NCBI GenBank assembly: GCA_963576785.1
Contig: OY756139.1
Span: 1,426,001 to 1,490,000 of the forward strand
DNA length: 64,000 nt
Origin: Chlorophyllum brunneum
Lineage: Eukaryota > Basidiomycota > Agaricomycetes > Agaricales > Agaricaceae
Direction of reading: 5' to 3'
Below the pieces are notes generated by a model that saw only the letters and a program-made list of their open reading frames with translations, made no database searches and had not been told where the DNA came from. The position numbers were made by a program, and so were the translations under genes. Of this stretch, positions 47,101-59,203 are shown piece after piece; positions within the stretch are counted from its first letter, which is position 1, and every line of letters starts with the position of its first letter.

Positions 47101-47941
47101 CAACAACAAGAAGGCCCATTTTCTCCGGGCATAGGCATTAGAGCTTACGCACTATCTTCGTTGGTCCCAGGTCAAAACGGGTTGTATCAATGGCAGTTAG
47201 TGAGTTGTTGATAAAATGGTCAATCGCTTGAGCAACTTCGTGTGACCTTTGCACTGCTGGTGGTGCGACCGCCAGCAATCTCCCAGGTAGGGGAGGAAGT
47301 AAAACACTAATATGATACACCTCACCTGGGTTTCGTTCGTAGCGGAGCTTCGTGATGACCAAGGCTCACTACTGTGTCGGTGGTGTGCTTGAGCCTGGTG
47401 TTCGGCGTCCGTCGTGTCGAAATAAGTATTATTTCCGACTTCGACAACGTCTTCCTTAGTAGGTTGTATTGAGTTTGTCGGAGATAAATAAAGCCTGAGT
47501 ATACGCCGTCTTAAACAAGAGCAATCTACCAAAACGCAGGGGAAGCACGCTGACAACTACTGTCAGTTTATTAACGCGCCGGAACTTCATTCAACTACAA
47601 GTTAAGTCGGCATAAACCAAGTGTATCATCATGGGTGGAAGACATCGGTTATAGGGGTTGGTGGTAGGTTACTGTGCGTTTGCTCCCTTACACTCCTGCC
47701 ATAATGAGATTATGATTGTGCAGCACATCGGAAAAATCTAAATCAACAAATAACCTGCTCACTAAAAGTGGACGATACGGAAGGGCATAAGTACAAAAGT
47801 TCAAAGCCTGGCTTTCGATTCTACAATAGACATACACCATCTCTTGTCCCAGGTAGAGACAGGTTTAGCATTCCGAATGCAATGCCAATCGTCCTAAAAA
47901 CGAGTGGTGAAGCAGGATCGAATGGAGCGTAATTTGTGACT
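44166..47941. other. 3.8 kb stretch without a supportable gene
   Basis: The neighbours are spaced at 70-500 bases, so this gap is unusual. Only short open readings occur. An ATG at 44562 gives 60 codons (MGFIREHIKGPRPRTIQNYS to SLRKSGCPYLGLSKSV) ending TGA. One at 44952 on the plus strand gives 64 codons with YRLKQVVDMLEPIARVRLGI. One at 46873-47211 has Gly/Gln-rich GVDITGGQQQEGPFSPG. None shows a known family or a coherent series of exons by eye, and base composition is near that of genes. Possible contents are a decayed gene, an old transposon, a non-coding RNA, or a gene with many tiny exons. No tRNA-like clover was noticed. Confidence 0.5.
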
Positions 47942-48616
47942 TCATCGTCTAATTCCACGGGGTGCTGGAACGGCTCCACGGCCACGACGGGCTGAAAGAG
48001 AAATTTAATAATTTGCCAAGTTCCTGGTGACGAGATAATTACCATTGGCTGAAAAGTGAAGGAACATGTGGTCAGTAAAAAGATGACACAGATCGCCAAA
48101 AAGATTGAAGGGTGAAGGTGGTATAATGTATGTAGGGTACGAAAACTGGAAAATAATCGTCGTGGGCGCACCTCGCATAATAGTGGCACGTCCACGTGCA
48201 GTCCCAATGCCCCGTCCTCTCATCGCATTCGGTCCCACTCGTTTGAACCTATTGATCAAGTACACAGTCAACTCGTGCACACCACAAGGCGCGAGCAGTG
48301 CCTCACATTGGTGCATTTTGTAGCATATCAGGAACGATGAAGAAACGAATCATGCTACCACGGATATAGACTTGATCAAGCTGCGACACACGTCCATCGC
48401 GACCCGTAACTGTGATGTCTTTCAAAGATATATTCAGATTGTCTTCCGCTGTGACGCCTGTTCGTCAAGACCATTCAAAAAGGGGATGGGGGACCAACAC
48501 TTACCCTCAGCAAGTTTTCCTCGGTAGAGCTGACCAGTCTTTAACTCGACTGTAATAACATGCCCCAAGGATTCGTGAAGGAGCTTGACGGGAACTCCAA
48601 GTCCAGCGGTGGCCAT
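47942..48616 (-). CDS. SMD3: Small nuclear ribonucleoprotein SmD3
   Basis: Core Sm-ring protein of U1, U2, U4 and U5 snRNPs. The ATG at 48616 gives [20 protein letters not shown], then [20 protein letters not shown] (Sm1 motif), [40 protein letters not shown] (Sm2 motif), [31 protein letters not shown]. After a longer intron of 180 nt (47992-48171) comes an Arg/Gly tail [15 protein letters not shown]. At least three introns. The tail is the type recognised by SMN-like assembly factors after arginine methylation. Length about 130, normal. It is downstream of the CLC gene on the same strand. Confidence 0.95.
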
Positions 48617-48809
48617 CGTTGTCTTTGGTCGAGTTGCCTTCTGATCAGATTGTGCCGTGGGAAAGGTTGGAGAGTAAATAAAGCCAAACACGCCATTTAC
48701 TACAGGGGCACCTATAGGACGGATTGTCGGTATGAGATAGAAAGCACAAAATTGATCGGGTATATATGTATGACACGAAAGGCTGGTAAGTCCTTGGCAG
48801 TAACTTCTA

Positions 48810-51800
48810 TCAGGACTTCTCCTCAAGGTCGCTCAGGAAGGCGAGCCAAGTCTTCTTGTCGATAACGCCTTCGTCTAGATAGAAAACAGTCAATTAGTGG
48901 AGGTTATCTATAAGGTCCAGCGAACAACACACATAAGCCGTCGATGTCAGTGATAACGACATAGCGGGCCCCGAGCTTCACGAAGAATTGGTGGAGCAGT
49001 TCCATTGGTGAATTCGACGAGATTGTCAAAGGAGCCTGGGTAACCATGCCCGATAAGGTGGGAAATCGTGACCATAGTCAGTGAAAGACTAACCTGGTCC
49101 ATGTAGATACTGAAATCGAAAGGGTCACCGGAGCTCGAGCGGGCGTGGCCATCTAATAATGATGAAATGGAAGACGATGTAAGGTTGTGTGAGCATGCTG
49201 TGTGGAACCGGGCTTCGTTATCGGCGTCCAAGTCTGCTACAATGCCTAATAACCACAAAGTTCAGTCAATTAACCTTCTGTAAGGTATGGGGTACCACTT
49301 ACTCAGGGCATGCTCAAGTTCGCTGGCCCCGATGTATCCGACCATACGCAACCCATCCCCACTCAGGTCGCTCCTCAATATAGGAAATCCACCGTCATCA
49401 TTTCCTGATATGTTTAGAGCAAGAAGTTTGTCTCCCAAGCTCATGATGGTGTTCCTTTCGTCGAGTCTAATGACATCCACATCGCGAGATGTCTATACCT
49501 AGTGTTAAGCTATATTTCGGTAAAGCCAAGGAACCGAAGTCTTACCACATCATTGATTTGCAGATTTCCCCATAGGTACTCGTGCTTCGAGTCCAGGTAT
49601 GGTAGCTGATTCAGTTCGATAACCAGGTCGTAAATCCCTTTTGGCTCGAGGGAATCGGCCACGGTTTTTGCGACAAGAACAGCAAGCATGACCGGTACAG
49701 CATATGTGAGGGTATCAGTCAGCTCGAACATAATCACTGCCAAGGAAACAGTGGTCCGCTAGTCGGGGTCAACGAACTATTACTCAGTAGCAAAAAAGTG
49801 AGACACACCGTAACGCCGGATAAGGTTGCTGCTGCGCCTACCATGGCGTACAAGCCGGGAATAATACCTTTCCCCCCATATTATTTACGATTCAGTCCAA
49901 ATAAGAATGATACTTACAGTCTCCTTCCTCTCCGCATGATTGTAGAAGTCCAGCTCCATGGTTTTGGTGCTGCATCCACTGGATCCAGACACCAAGAATG
50001 CGCCCCGCGCACGCACCAACCCCTAAAGACGGGATAAAGATACCAGCAGGAAGCTTGATACCAAAAGTCACAACCGTTAACACGCCCTTCACGAGCATCG
50101 CTGCAAAAATCGCGCGAGATACGCTCCAGGTCTCTTCAAAAGAACTGCGGTCAGCAATACACAATCCGGGCTGATTGTTGCCTTGTGTGTGACACTCAGA
50201 AAATAGATTATAGACTAGTTCGGTACCACTCATTCGGGTGAAAGGATTGAGGAAACAGAAGATAGTTGTTATCAATGTAATCTTACGAGGACAATTAACT
50301 CGGCGTACTTAGAAATTTCGGAGAGTCAGAGGCGCACCAATAAAACTTCCACAAGAGGGTGTCGGATAAGCCACGTCTTGTTACGCACGTGTTTGTTCCA
50401 GCGATAATTGAGTTTAGAGAAGTAAGCACCATACACACCCTGATGAGCGTCAGCGTGTGAGTATCGATTATACGGCCAATCGTACCCCAAATAGACCCAG
50501 GAAAAGGAAGGGCAATAGTTCAAGGGCGTGCCAATCCTGGACGAGAGTAACTTCATTAAGTTTTACTTCCACACTATTCTCAATGCACATACTTTGTCAT
50601 ATGTCACCTGGAATAATACTAGTTTCCCAGTGCCAAAGGGATCGAGTATCTTGAGGGTGATGGCGGCGATCATGGCACAGAAGAAGCTTTTCCCAAGCAT
50701 TAGCCCGAGATAAACGAGGGGTATGATGATTTCTGTACCTCCGCCACATAACCTGCAGCGTGCCCAGCTCTTCAACCTCGAACTGGTTTCGGAAAGAATG
50801 GGTGACTTTACCTTCGGGGGAAAGAAGTAAGATACTTCCTCGAGACTGAATAGAGTACCGCCAATTGGTGCTCCGAACGCAACGGCAACTCCTGCAGCAC
50901 ATGCAGCGCTTAGAATTTCTCGTCGCTTAGCTGAGAGGATATTAGTTAACGGATTCACGGATGGCGGCTTACTTGCCTTCATTGTTCTCGTACTTGCTTG
51001 TAATACGACTAATGATGTTCCCAATACAGCTAGCAATGTGGACAAAGGGTCCCTCCTTGCCTAAAGAAAGGCCGGAGGCTACAGACAAAGCCAAACCCAC
51101 GGCTTTCGTGAACAAAGTTCTACCGCCGAGATAACCGTGAATGACGAAACCTTGCCCCAAAATGAGTATATGTGTGTGGGGGTTAGGGGGTTAGTACCTG
51201 ACAGTATCGTCTTAATCTCCGGTATGCCACTACCAGCAGCCTATATTTTGTATGTGAACTAGATAAATATACTGAATTTTGTAATAAGGGCACTTACATA
51301 GTGCATGACCTTCCGCTTCGGAGTAAGAGTTGGATCAGTTGGTAAGCTCGGATCAGCAAACTCAGGCTTGAGAACTCCCGACTCCTTGCGAGTTGTGAAA
51401 GTAGTCGAGTTGGTAAGGTACAACGTAAGCAAACTCGAAGTGGTAGCGAGTAAGAGCTATAGACGGTAACTCTGATGTCCAGATTGTCGCGCAGTAGGGT
51501 AGTAGAGAGACTTACGGCAATAGAAGTATACGAAAAGTACTCCACCATACCTCCAGCTCCTCCTTGTTGAGAGAATACTTCAGGCCAAGTTCGCCACGCA
51601 GGGCATGGTTCCTCAACACCACCGGGCCATTCTGTTTGAGGATGCCCCGTGCCTTCAGCCAAAAAGCAACAGAACCTTTTTGGTTTCCACCAAGTCCCGC
51701 CACAGTAACCATCTTTCAGATCGAACAACCACTGTTCACTACGGACAACCAAAAAGGCCATCAGAGCCGTGAAGAAGCCCACCAATGTTACGATCAGCCA

Positions 51801-52406
51801 CCCTAAGCCCCTGTCGAAAAGTAGTCGGATTCTCGCTCGGAGGGAGCGGCGCCTTCTCAGGCATGCGAAGCGGACAGAATCCTTGATTGCGTCGTGGAGC
51901 CAATCGATGGATGTGAACGACGAATACCAAACACGAACGCCATTGATTCTAGCATCTGCATCTTTGTCTACGTCGTCCCTTAAAGGTGCATCATATGCGG
52001 AAATAGGACGTTGTGACCTGAGCAACGAGTAGTTGGGGTTGGTTGGCGACGGAATGGGGCTGGCAGAATGCGATTTTGAGCGTAAGATTTGGAGACCCGG
52101 AAGGTGCGATAAACCCCGGCGTGAGGCAAAACTGGCCGAAGCCTTATTCGATCCTCGCGTCGGTATGGTACCATACGAAGGCCTGTGGGGTGGTTGCGGT
52201 AACGTGGTTCCTTCGCCTGCGGCAGCAGCAGGCGAAAACATGTTGGTGGTATCTTCACCATTAAGTTGGTTATCTGCATTCCGCGTGGGGGACGCTCGGA
52301 TCGTAGAAGAGCTACCAATGTGTAGCAATCGTTCACGCCTCCACGTCGTCGGCGACGGAGGAACATAATGGGCGTTGTTTACAGTAGGTGGTTCAGGGTG
52401 TGGCAT
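48810..52406 (-). CDS. CLC-type chloride/proton exchanger
   Basis: Intracellular CLC (yeast Gef1 / mammalian CLC-3 to -5 type). The ATG at 52406 gives [21 protein letters not shown] 170-residue disordered N-terminus precedes [20 protein letters not shown] and the first helix ([20 protein letters not shown]). Selectivity motifs are present: [15 protein letters not shown] (about 51190-51240), [12 protein letters not shown] with the gating Glu (about 51050), and [20 protein letters not shown], whose second acidic residue is the proton glutamate of exchangers. So Cl-/H+ antiport, not a channel, is expected. The C-terminal cytosolic part has two CBS domains ([26 protein letters not shown]) ending LSDLEEKS. 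About 900 residues with many introns. Substrate and location are inferred from the family. Confidence 0.94.
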
Positions 52407-52904
52407 CTTGTCGGAGGGAGTGCGCAGGTCCTAAGCAGAAGTTGTGGAAGAGCTGGAAAACGTGTATGTGGAGAAGGCCTCGCTCGGGTGCCCAAGCCAT
52501 CCAAACCGAAAATAGAGCATTGTTGACAATCTCGGCGTGTGACAAAATTTACATATCAAACATTCACAACCTAGAACCAGCCCGAACCGGGTTCTCCTGC
52601 ATCTCCAGCGGGCCTTTACAGCAGATGCACCCCAAGGAATTCACAGTACAGCCTCAAGAACGTGCCCTCGTGAAAAGCTAGCTGGTTTTGTAAAGTCATA
52701 CTTCCCAGCTATTATTCATTTAACGAAATGGGTACAAACGTAAATCCCCCGATCACGAGTATATTGAACACAGAGAAGAAATCATAACAAGTGCCAGAAG
52801 AATACATGAGAGCCGATAATCTTCAAAACTCCATTGCACAGTGACGTAGTCAGACATTATTCGGCGCCGAGGATAACGTTGCTGACGACGCGGGCAGAGA
52901 CACC
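52407..52904. promoter_or_regulatory. Upstream region of the CLC gene
   Basis: 498 bases between the CLC start and the stop of the GLTSCR1-domain gene, both on the minus strand. It must hold the GLTSCR1 3' end and the CLC promoter. I saw no coding signature and no clear TATA box at a convincing distance. Confidence 0.45.
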
Positions 52905-54285
52905 CTAGGTTCCACCCGCAGATTCTGATGGGGCGTGTTGACTTCCAGTTGGAGATGACCCAATAGTACCTCTAATTGGTGCATTTGGGGACGCGGGACC
53001 CGCAGTACTGGTACGCGACATCAACGAATTCAAAACCATCGCTAACCCGCTCATCTGAGCAGACTGAAGGAGAGATACATTAATCTCCAAAGTAAGCATG
53101 GTTCCATTCGCGGTTGACCCGCGTAAGACGGCCGGAGGGGGTGGCTGACCTTCAACAATGGAGTTTGTGGGGACAGGGTGAATCCCCAGCGCGTGTAACG
53201 CTGGTAAGGAAGCTACAGGGAGTTGAACCGGTATGGCGGTAGCCGCACGGGTGTTTCCAACAGTAGGCGGAGGAGGGTTGATTTGGAAAGTGGTAGTCGT
53301 TGGAGGGGGCATGGGCGTTCCATACGCTTGTGTATAGGCATATGGATATGGCCGGTAATATTGTGTTTGGGCCGTTGCCACAGTAGGTGTGGTGGTATAC
53401 TGAGTCCTTGCAGCCGTTGCAGCGGCCACGCGTTTTTCGCGCTCCAGCCGTTCCAGATCGCTACGGGCGAGTTTCAGCTCGTTACTGAGTAGGGATGCAT
53501 CAACACGGTCTGCTTCTAAAACTGCCTGAGCCAAGACATAAGCTTGATCATCCGGAGCCGAGCGCTGCAACCCAGGCGTGAGTGATAAATTGAAAGGAGC
53601 CACATGGTAAGTGCCATACTGAAGCCGTTCGAACTTTAGCGTTCCGGAACCGCAAACGCAAATTCTGATAGCGCTTACAACATGCCAGAGCAAGGCGAGT
53701 CTCTAAAAAGAGAGGAACGTCAGATTCAACAACACTCGTTTGAGGGGAGAAATCGAGTCACCTTCAATCTCTTCTCTCAGATGGACATTCGCCGCTTTTT
53801 GCTTTCCTTTGTGCCGTTTTAGTAGTTCAAGTTCCTCGCGAGGCTGTTGGTATACATGGTATGGTAAGAGTCGCCGTACCACATCAGCATGATCAACAAA
53901 TGGCGTGTCCACATCTGGTTGCAATACAGCGGTGTGATCTTGAGCAAGTCGAGCAGAAAACCTAGTAAACATTGGTGATTGAAATGTTATTCGAAAGGCA
54001 GCCAAATAAGTACCTCTTGAGCGCACCACGTTCAACATCAAGCTCTTCCTTTGTGCGCTTCCGTTTTCTCAAAACCATTTTGGATGATAAAACAACCGAC
54101 GTAGGTAGGGAAACGCCATTGCTTGGCGGTGGTGTTACTACTTGTTGGGTTGATGACGAAGGACCTGCAGTAGACCAGGAGAATTGAGTTGTATGAGACT
54201 CTGGTGTATAGGAGGCATCCTGAAGCGAATAAGGCACGGTAGAGAAGGTATGGACACTGAAAGTAGAGCCAAAGGATTTGGACAT
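52905..54285 (-). CDS. GLTSCR1-domain protein (SWI/SNF-associated, BICRA-like)
   Basis: Carries the GLTSCR1 conserved region that, in animals, defines the non-canonical BAF chromatin remodeller. The ATG at 54285 gives MSKSFGSTFSVHTFSTVPYS. A basic stretch MVLRKRKRTKEELDVERGAL precedes the domain: RFSARLAQDHTAVLQPDVDT, PFVDHADVVRRLLPYHVYQQ, PREELELLKRHK. After splicing it continues with a Leu/Arg-rich coiled coil (LLSNELKLARSDLERLEREK) and a long Pro/Thr/Ala/Tyr-rich tail ending SESAGGT. About 410 residues, and no bromodomain. The role in a fungal remodeller is inferred from the domain; the domain itself is clear. Confidence 0.86.
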
Positions 54286-54487
54286 CTGTTGCTCGATTTA
54301 TTATGGTTTGTCCTATGAAAGCCCGTGACATGAGTCAAGTTCAGGGCAGGCTATCAAGAAATCAGCGCCAAGTCTATTTTACTCAACACCGTGCGCAAAG
54401 GCTCGAAAAATGTCCTACAAAACACAACTAAAGTGCCACGCTAGCCCAAGAAATCGGTGGTTAATGCAGGCCAGATTTGAGCCCTTC

Positions 54488-56982
54488 CTAATCTGATTGC
54501 TGCAGGGGTGGAGCCTCTGTCTGATTCCCTAAATCTGGCCCCCTGCTCTGATCTCTGGTTTGGAGTGTTGATTTCACCAACTTGAGTAATTCAGTCGCTT
54601 TCATCACATCTTCGGCATTACTACTGGCTACTCGCTCAAGGTATTCCTTGGCTAGATAGAGGTCTCCATTGGAAATTCGCATCTGATACTCCGCCACTTG
54701 AAGGCAAGACTTGGCGTACTCCTGAATGGGCCGGACTAAAAGGAACCGTTGGGTTATCTGCCAAGATAGCACAACGTATGTGGCACTCAACGATCAGCTT
54801 GACAAACTTCGACGACGCGTCGGTGGTAAGCTACCGCTTCGGGAAATTCATCGAGCGACCAGTACAGGTGGGCTAGTTTCAGGTTGATATTGATTTCATG
54901 GGGATCTGCTGGAATGAGTGCTCGCTTATAGCATTCTATCGCTTCTCGTCGTCTAAAAAATAACCATCGAGACTGTCAACTAGAACCGGCTGTAAGCATG
55001 GGAAATAAGCTGTACCGTCCGATCTCTTCGTAGCATAAACCTTGCGCCTGCCATAACCGGATATCATAGGGCCTTCATGTCAAGAGGTAAATAACTTGTT
55101 CCTGCAATAAACGGGCCACTTCGCACCTTAAGGCCGTCGCGCGTTGGTAATAATAAAGCGAGTAATGGTGCATACTCAGTAGCTCGTATGCTTGACCCAA
55201 TCCGTACCATGCCCTGTAATCTTTGCGATTGACATCTGAATTGAGCTGTGAGACGAGGATGATGGGGCAGTGGGCAGGTATTCTTTACCAACGGCTCGGC
55301 GATAGGCCTCGATGGCAGCATGCGAATTTTTCATTTCAACGTACTCGTGCCCCATTAGTGTCCACGCCGAAAGGTACGTTCGATCAAGCTGTGTGGCTCT
55401 CCGGAAATACTTCACGGCTTTCTCATGCTCAGCACGTAGTGAATAGTGATTTCCTGCACATGGCAGTCTATGAATGTGTCCCCAACCAGAATGATGACAC
55501 CTTTCGGCAGACTCACCCACAAGGCAACAAATCTCTGGTCTGTCTTTCTCCAACGCCAAAAACTCGTGCGCAAGTCGTGACAGTTTGAGCTTGTTATCAG
55601 TTACATAGAGAATGTTCGAATATATATCTATATCATCCATCCTGTAGGGATCGATGGCGAGGATCTTCTCAAACTGTTGCTCAGCTTGTCCGAATTCTGC
55701 GGTAAACAGTCTCGGTCAAGAAAAGACACATGTTTAAGGCCGAAGACTGACCATGTAGGTGATAAAGAACGCAGGCACGCAAACTCATCAGCCACACGCT
55801 ATTTGGGAAAAAGTCCTGGTTCAAGAGGCGATCACAGAGAGCCAGCTCGTTTTCTGTTGGTTGATGAAGCTCACTGAGAGTTTTGATTTGGAACATGTGT
55901 ACTAAAGGGTGGGCCGAAGTTAATGGCACCAATTGAAGAAGGGACGATAGCTGAAACAAGAACTTTAGTGAAACCCAAATACGCGGAAAAACTTCCGGTC
56001 ACCTCTTCCCCATCACCGATACAGCTTCCCAGAAGTGTCCAACAGGACCAATTCCAAGGAAAACGGGCAATAGACAGGAGCGCACACTCCATTGCTTCTT
56101 CTCGGCGTGAAAGCCGCGAAAGAAAGAGGGCCCTTCTGCCTTTTTGCGTCAGAAATGTGTGGATAACATCATAAAGCAGCGCGCACAAGAATAACAACCA
56201 CGGATCTTCGGCATTGTGTACCTCGTCGAGCAGTTCGTTGAGAGAATTATTGACTGGAACTGGGGGTTGCAACCGATTATCTGACGAATTGAGATCACTA
56301 AATATCGGAGGCAGCAAAACCTACTATCTAGCTTGTGCCAGTCTCGCATAGCCTTCTTTTCATTGGCCTTTGAATTGAAATCTCCATCAGAAACTTATTC
56401 AACGGATCCAGTTGCGGGGAAAAATCTTACCATGAACTTGCTATACACTTTAATGAACCTCGCCTTGCCACTCCGAGCATCTCTGAGGACATGAATGGCA
56501 CGCGAAAATTCCCTTGCTTCAATGAAGGCGCGAGCAGTGTCCAGTATATCGGCGTCTTGATGCTCAAGCTCGTTCTCTACGGCGTGCTCATCGGCAGGTT
56601 GTCCAGATAGTCTTGAAGCATGGAGATGCCGAGTAGAAGTTTCCCCGGAGTGTGCAGTGTTCTGCGTCGTGACTTGTGTAGAAAGCGGGGAAGGAGCATC
56701 GGGAAACGATACGGTAGGTTCAAGGGATTTTGCCCTAGTTGGTGTCGACGTTGAAAAGTTAAGGCCGGATACTGAACCGCCCGAGACCGTGCGTTTTTGG
56801 AAGGGAAGTGCAAGCAGAAGCTCTGAAGCCCTGGTGGCAATCCTTCAGTTGGGTATGAGAACAGCGGGGTCGGGACACGCGCACCACTTCGTGGCAATGA
56901 TCAGCCCTCTTTCGGAGCATTCTTGAGCAGCCATCCGTAACTCTGCGGCAGTTTGTGCATCTACTTGAAACACAGGACTCAT
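54488..56982 (-). CDS. CDC23: Anaphase-promoting complex subunit 8 (Cdc23)
   Basis: TPR scaffold subunit of the APC/C ubiquitin ligase. The ATG at 56982 gives [20 protein letters not shown] followed by [17 protein letters not shown], the APC8 N-terminal signature. Later exons have the TPR array: [80 protein letters not shown] and AIEAYRRAV, then [20 protein letters not shown], and the end [13 protein letters not shown] to LQQSD. About ten short introns; estimated 600 residues. Shares a 252-base divergent promoter with ALG14. Confidence 0.94.
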
Positions 56983-57234
56983 CTTCGGGAAATATGTCAG
57001 TAGTCTCAAAACGTAAATGCAGACCGATGATCCTGTGGTTCTCGATGGTCAGGATGATTGCTTCTGGTGCGACAGTCACACTCACGTGCATAAAGATAGC
57101 CCTTTAGCCATGACCAATGCTGGCCACCCTCCTTCACCATGTCCACCACCACGGCACATAACTAGGACTCGAACTAGCTCGCAAAGGCAGGTTTATGGTG
57201 TGTTCGATTGACATCTCGATGCACACGTCTTAAC

Positions 57235-58211
57235 ATGGCCACTAGCGACATGGACAGCGGGACCTATTCCGTCGACAGAGCCGGAACTACCATAAATTCT
57301 CCACAAACAATGGTTCTAATTGCCGTTATCCTCATACTGACGTTGTGTTCTTATCGCCTTTATGTTACCTTGGCCCGAACGCCACGCACACGCTCCAAAG
57401 GCCCATCACCGCCCACCTGCAGTCTCGCTGTTTTCCTTGGTTCAGGTCATTTCTTTTGTTGTGTTCCATCTGCACACTGGATTTATCCGTCGAACAGGAG
57501 GACATACTAGCGAAGCGCTACAGCTTCTATCATCCCTCGATTTTACGCGTTATACCCCAAGAAGATATATCCTCAGCGAAGGCGATCATTTGAGTGCTCA
57601 GAAGGCTGTCGCACTAGAAGAGGCTAAAGCTTCATCTCATGGGGTCCGTACATTTACTCATCTCTTTCCCTATACCTCATTCCTCCACACAGCCTCAGAC
57701 ACTAAAATCAGGGCGGGATTATATCATTATCACAATCCCAAGGGCACGCCGAGTACACCAGACCCTCTTCTCAACGCCACCCTCCGCACTTTGGTCTCTT
57801 CTCGTTTGCATCTATTACCTCACCATCAAACCTCTTCTCTCGCTTCAGACCCAGGCTAAGATGTTGACAGACGTGCTTATTTTGAATGGCCCCGGCACCT
57901 GTACTATGTTGTACGTCGCGGTTATCATCAATAGAGTAAGTTCTGTCTCCCATCACCGGTCTGCATGCTAACCATTTTTGCCTAGTTCTTGGGGTTGCCT
58001 TCGCCACGCATCATCTATGTTGAGTCCTTCGCGCGTGTACGCTCGCTGTCCGTATCGGGTCGTTTATTCCAGCCTTTCGTTGACAGGCATGTCTCTTACA
58101 ACTTTCGACATTTTATTTGATCTAGATCTCCGGAAATGCAGGTTCATTGTGCAATGGCCCCAGCTGCTCCAAGGCGGGAAACGTGGAGAATACGTAGGTT
58201 GGCTGATATGA
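57235..58211 (+). CDS. ALG14: UDP-GlcNAc transferase membrane subunit Alg14
   Basis: ER membrane subunit that anchors the catalytic Alg13 to form the enzyme adding the second GlcNAc to dolichol-PP-GlcNAc, an early step of N-glycosylation. The ATG at 57235 gives MATSDMDSGTYSVDRAGTTI, then a membrane helix (MVLIAVILILTLCSYRLYV). Spliced exons give LAVFLGSGGHTSEALQLLSS (GGHT loop), LDFTRYTPRRYILSEGDHLS, SGRDYIIITIPRARRVHQ, MLTDVLILNGPGTCTMLYVA, SPRIIYVESFARVRSLSVSG, RLFQPFVDRFIVQWPQLLQG and GKRGEYVGWLI. All the usual Alg14 blocks are present, about 250 residues. It converges with U2AF35 across 101 bases. Confidence 0.95.
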
Positions 58212-58312
58212 ACCACCAGCTTGATCACTTGCTGTATCAAACCTTGGACTGTCAATCACTGATCTTCGTTCGAGAAATCACAAGTAATACAAAGTATGTA
58301 TATATGGAAGAT

Positions 58313-59203
58313 CTAGTCCCTTTTTCTCGACCATCTATCCTCACCATCACGACCACGACGTGACGGAGGACTAGCACTCCGATTACGCTTGCTAGGTTCC
58401 CAACCACCACCACCTTGATGCTGAGGAGGGTGTAGTTTCCGTTCCAGTCGCTGTCCATGCCGTAATTGTCTCACGAGCTCCGGGGACGCGTTGCGAAGAT
58501 GCATGAAGTTGCAAAATCCCCCTCGATTACACTCCCCATTTTCATTCTGACGGCAGCAAGCTTCACGAAAATCAGTAACAGGGGATAATTCAGCATACAA
58601 TGGTCGTCCTACGGTATTATTGGTTAATACAGGTCGAGTTAGAATACTAGAAACTTACCTGCATACCAACGCTCGTTACAGCTGTCCACTGCTGCTTGCG
58701 CCTCAGTTTCCCACTCATAACGTGCATAGACGTTGCCAATCAGGTGGTCCCCGACGTTGTCACAAACCTTGACAAGATTTCAGCTCCTGATAAGCGACGT
58801 TCTTGGGGTAAAACTTACATGAAGCTCCAGAAGATGCCCAAACTTGGCAAGCTCGCAGTACAGGTCCTCGTAGACTGCATCAAACCCTTCTTGTAGCTCT
58901 TTTTCAGTGAGTTTACAAACAGGATCGTGGGCAGGGTTATGATACACATTAGGGAGAAGAATCGTTTGCGAAAAAGGTGGCTTGATGTGTTTGCGAGAGC
59001 AGCGGTCTCCATGTCTGCACGCCCCAATCTAGAAAGAACATGAATAACTGGTTAACCAAGTGCAAAAGTAACCCACCTTGTAGTAGAAGGAACAATTGAC
59101 ACGATCCTGTTCTGTGCCGAAAATATTTGCCTGAAGCGAAGTCAGAACTGCGAGAAAGTGAAAATGCAGGAAAGAAAAATCCACACACCAAATGCGAAGC
59201 CAT
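58313..59203 (-). CDS. U2AF1: Splicing factor U2AF small subunit (U2AF35)
   Basis: Binds the AG at 3' splice sites as part of U2AF. The ATG at 59203 gives MASHL, spliced to ANIFGTEQDRVNCSFYYK and IGACRHGDRCSRKHIKPPFS (first CCCH zinc finger). Then QTILLPNVYHNPAHDPVCKL, TEKELQEGFDAVYEDLYCEL, AKFGHLLELHVCDNVGDHLI, GNVYARYEWETEAQAAVD (UHM fold), LYAELSPVTDFREACCRQ, NGECNRGGFCNFMHLRNASP (second zinc finger). An Arg/Ser/Gly-rich tail ends SRKRD. About 230 residues. Every family block is present. Confidence 0.96.

Noticed and set aside
46873..47211. 112-codon plus-strand frame with Gly/Gln-rich segment
   Set aside because: Single isolated frame with no family match by eye; kept only as part of the gene-poor stretch.
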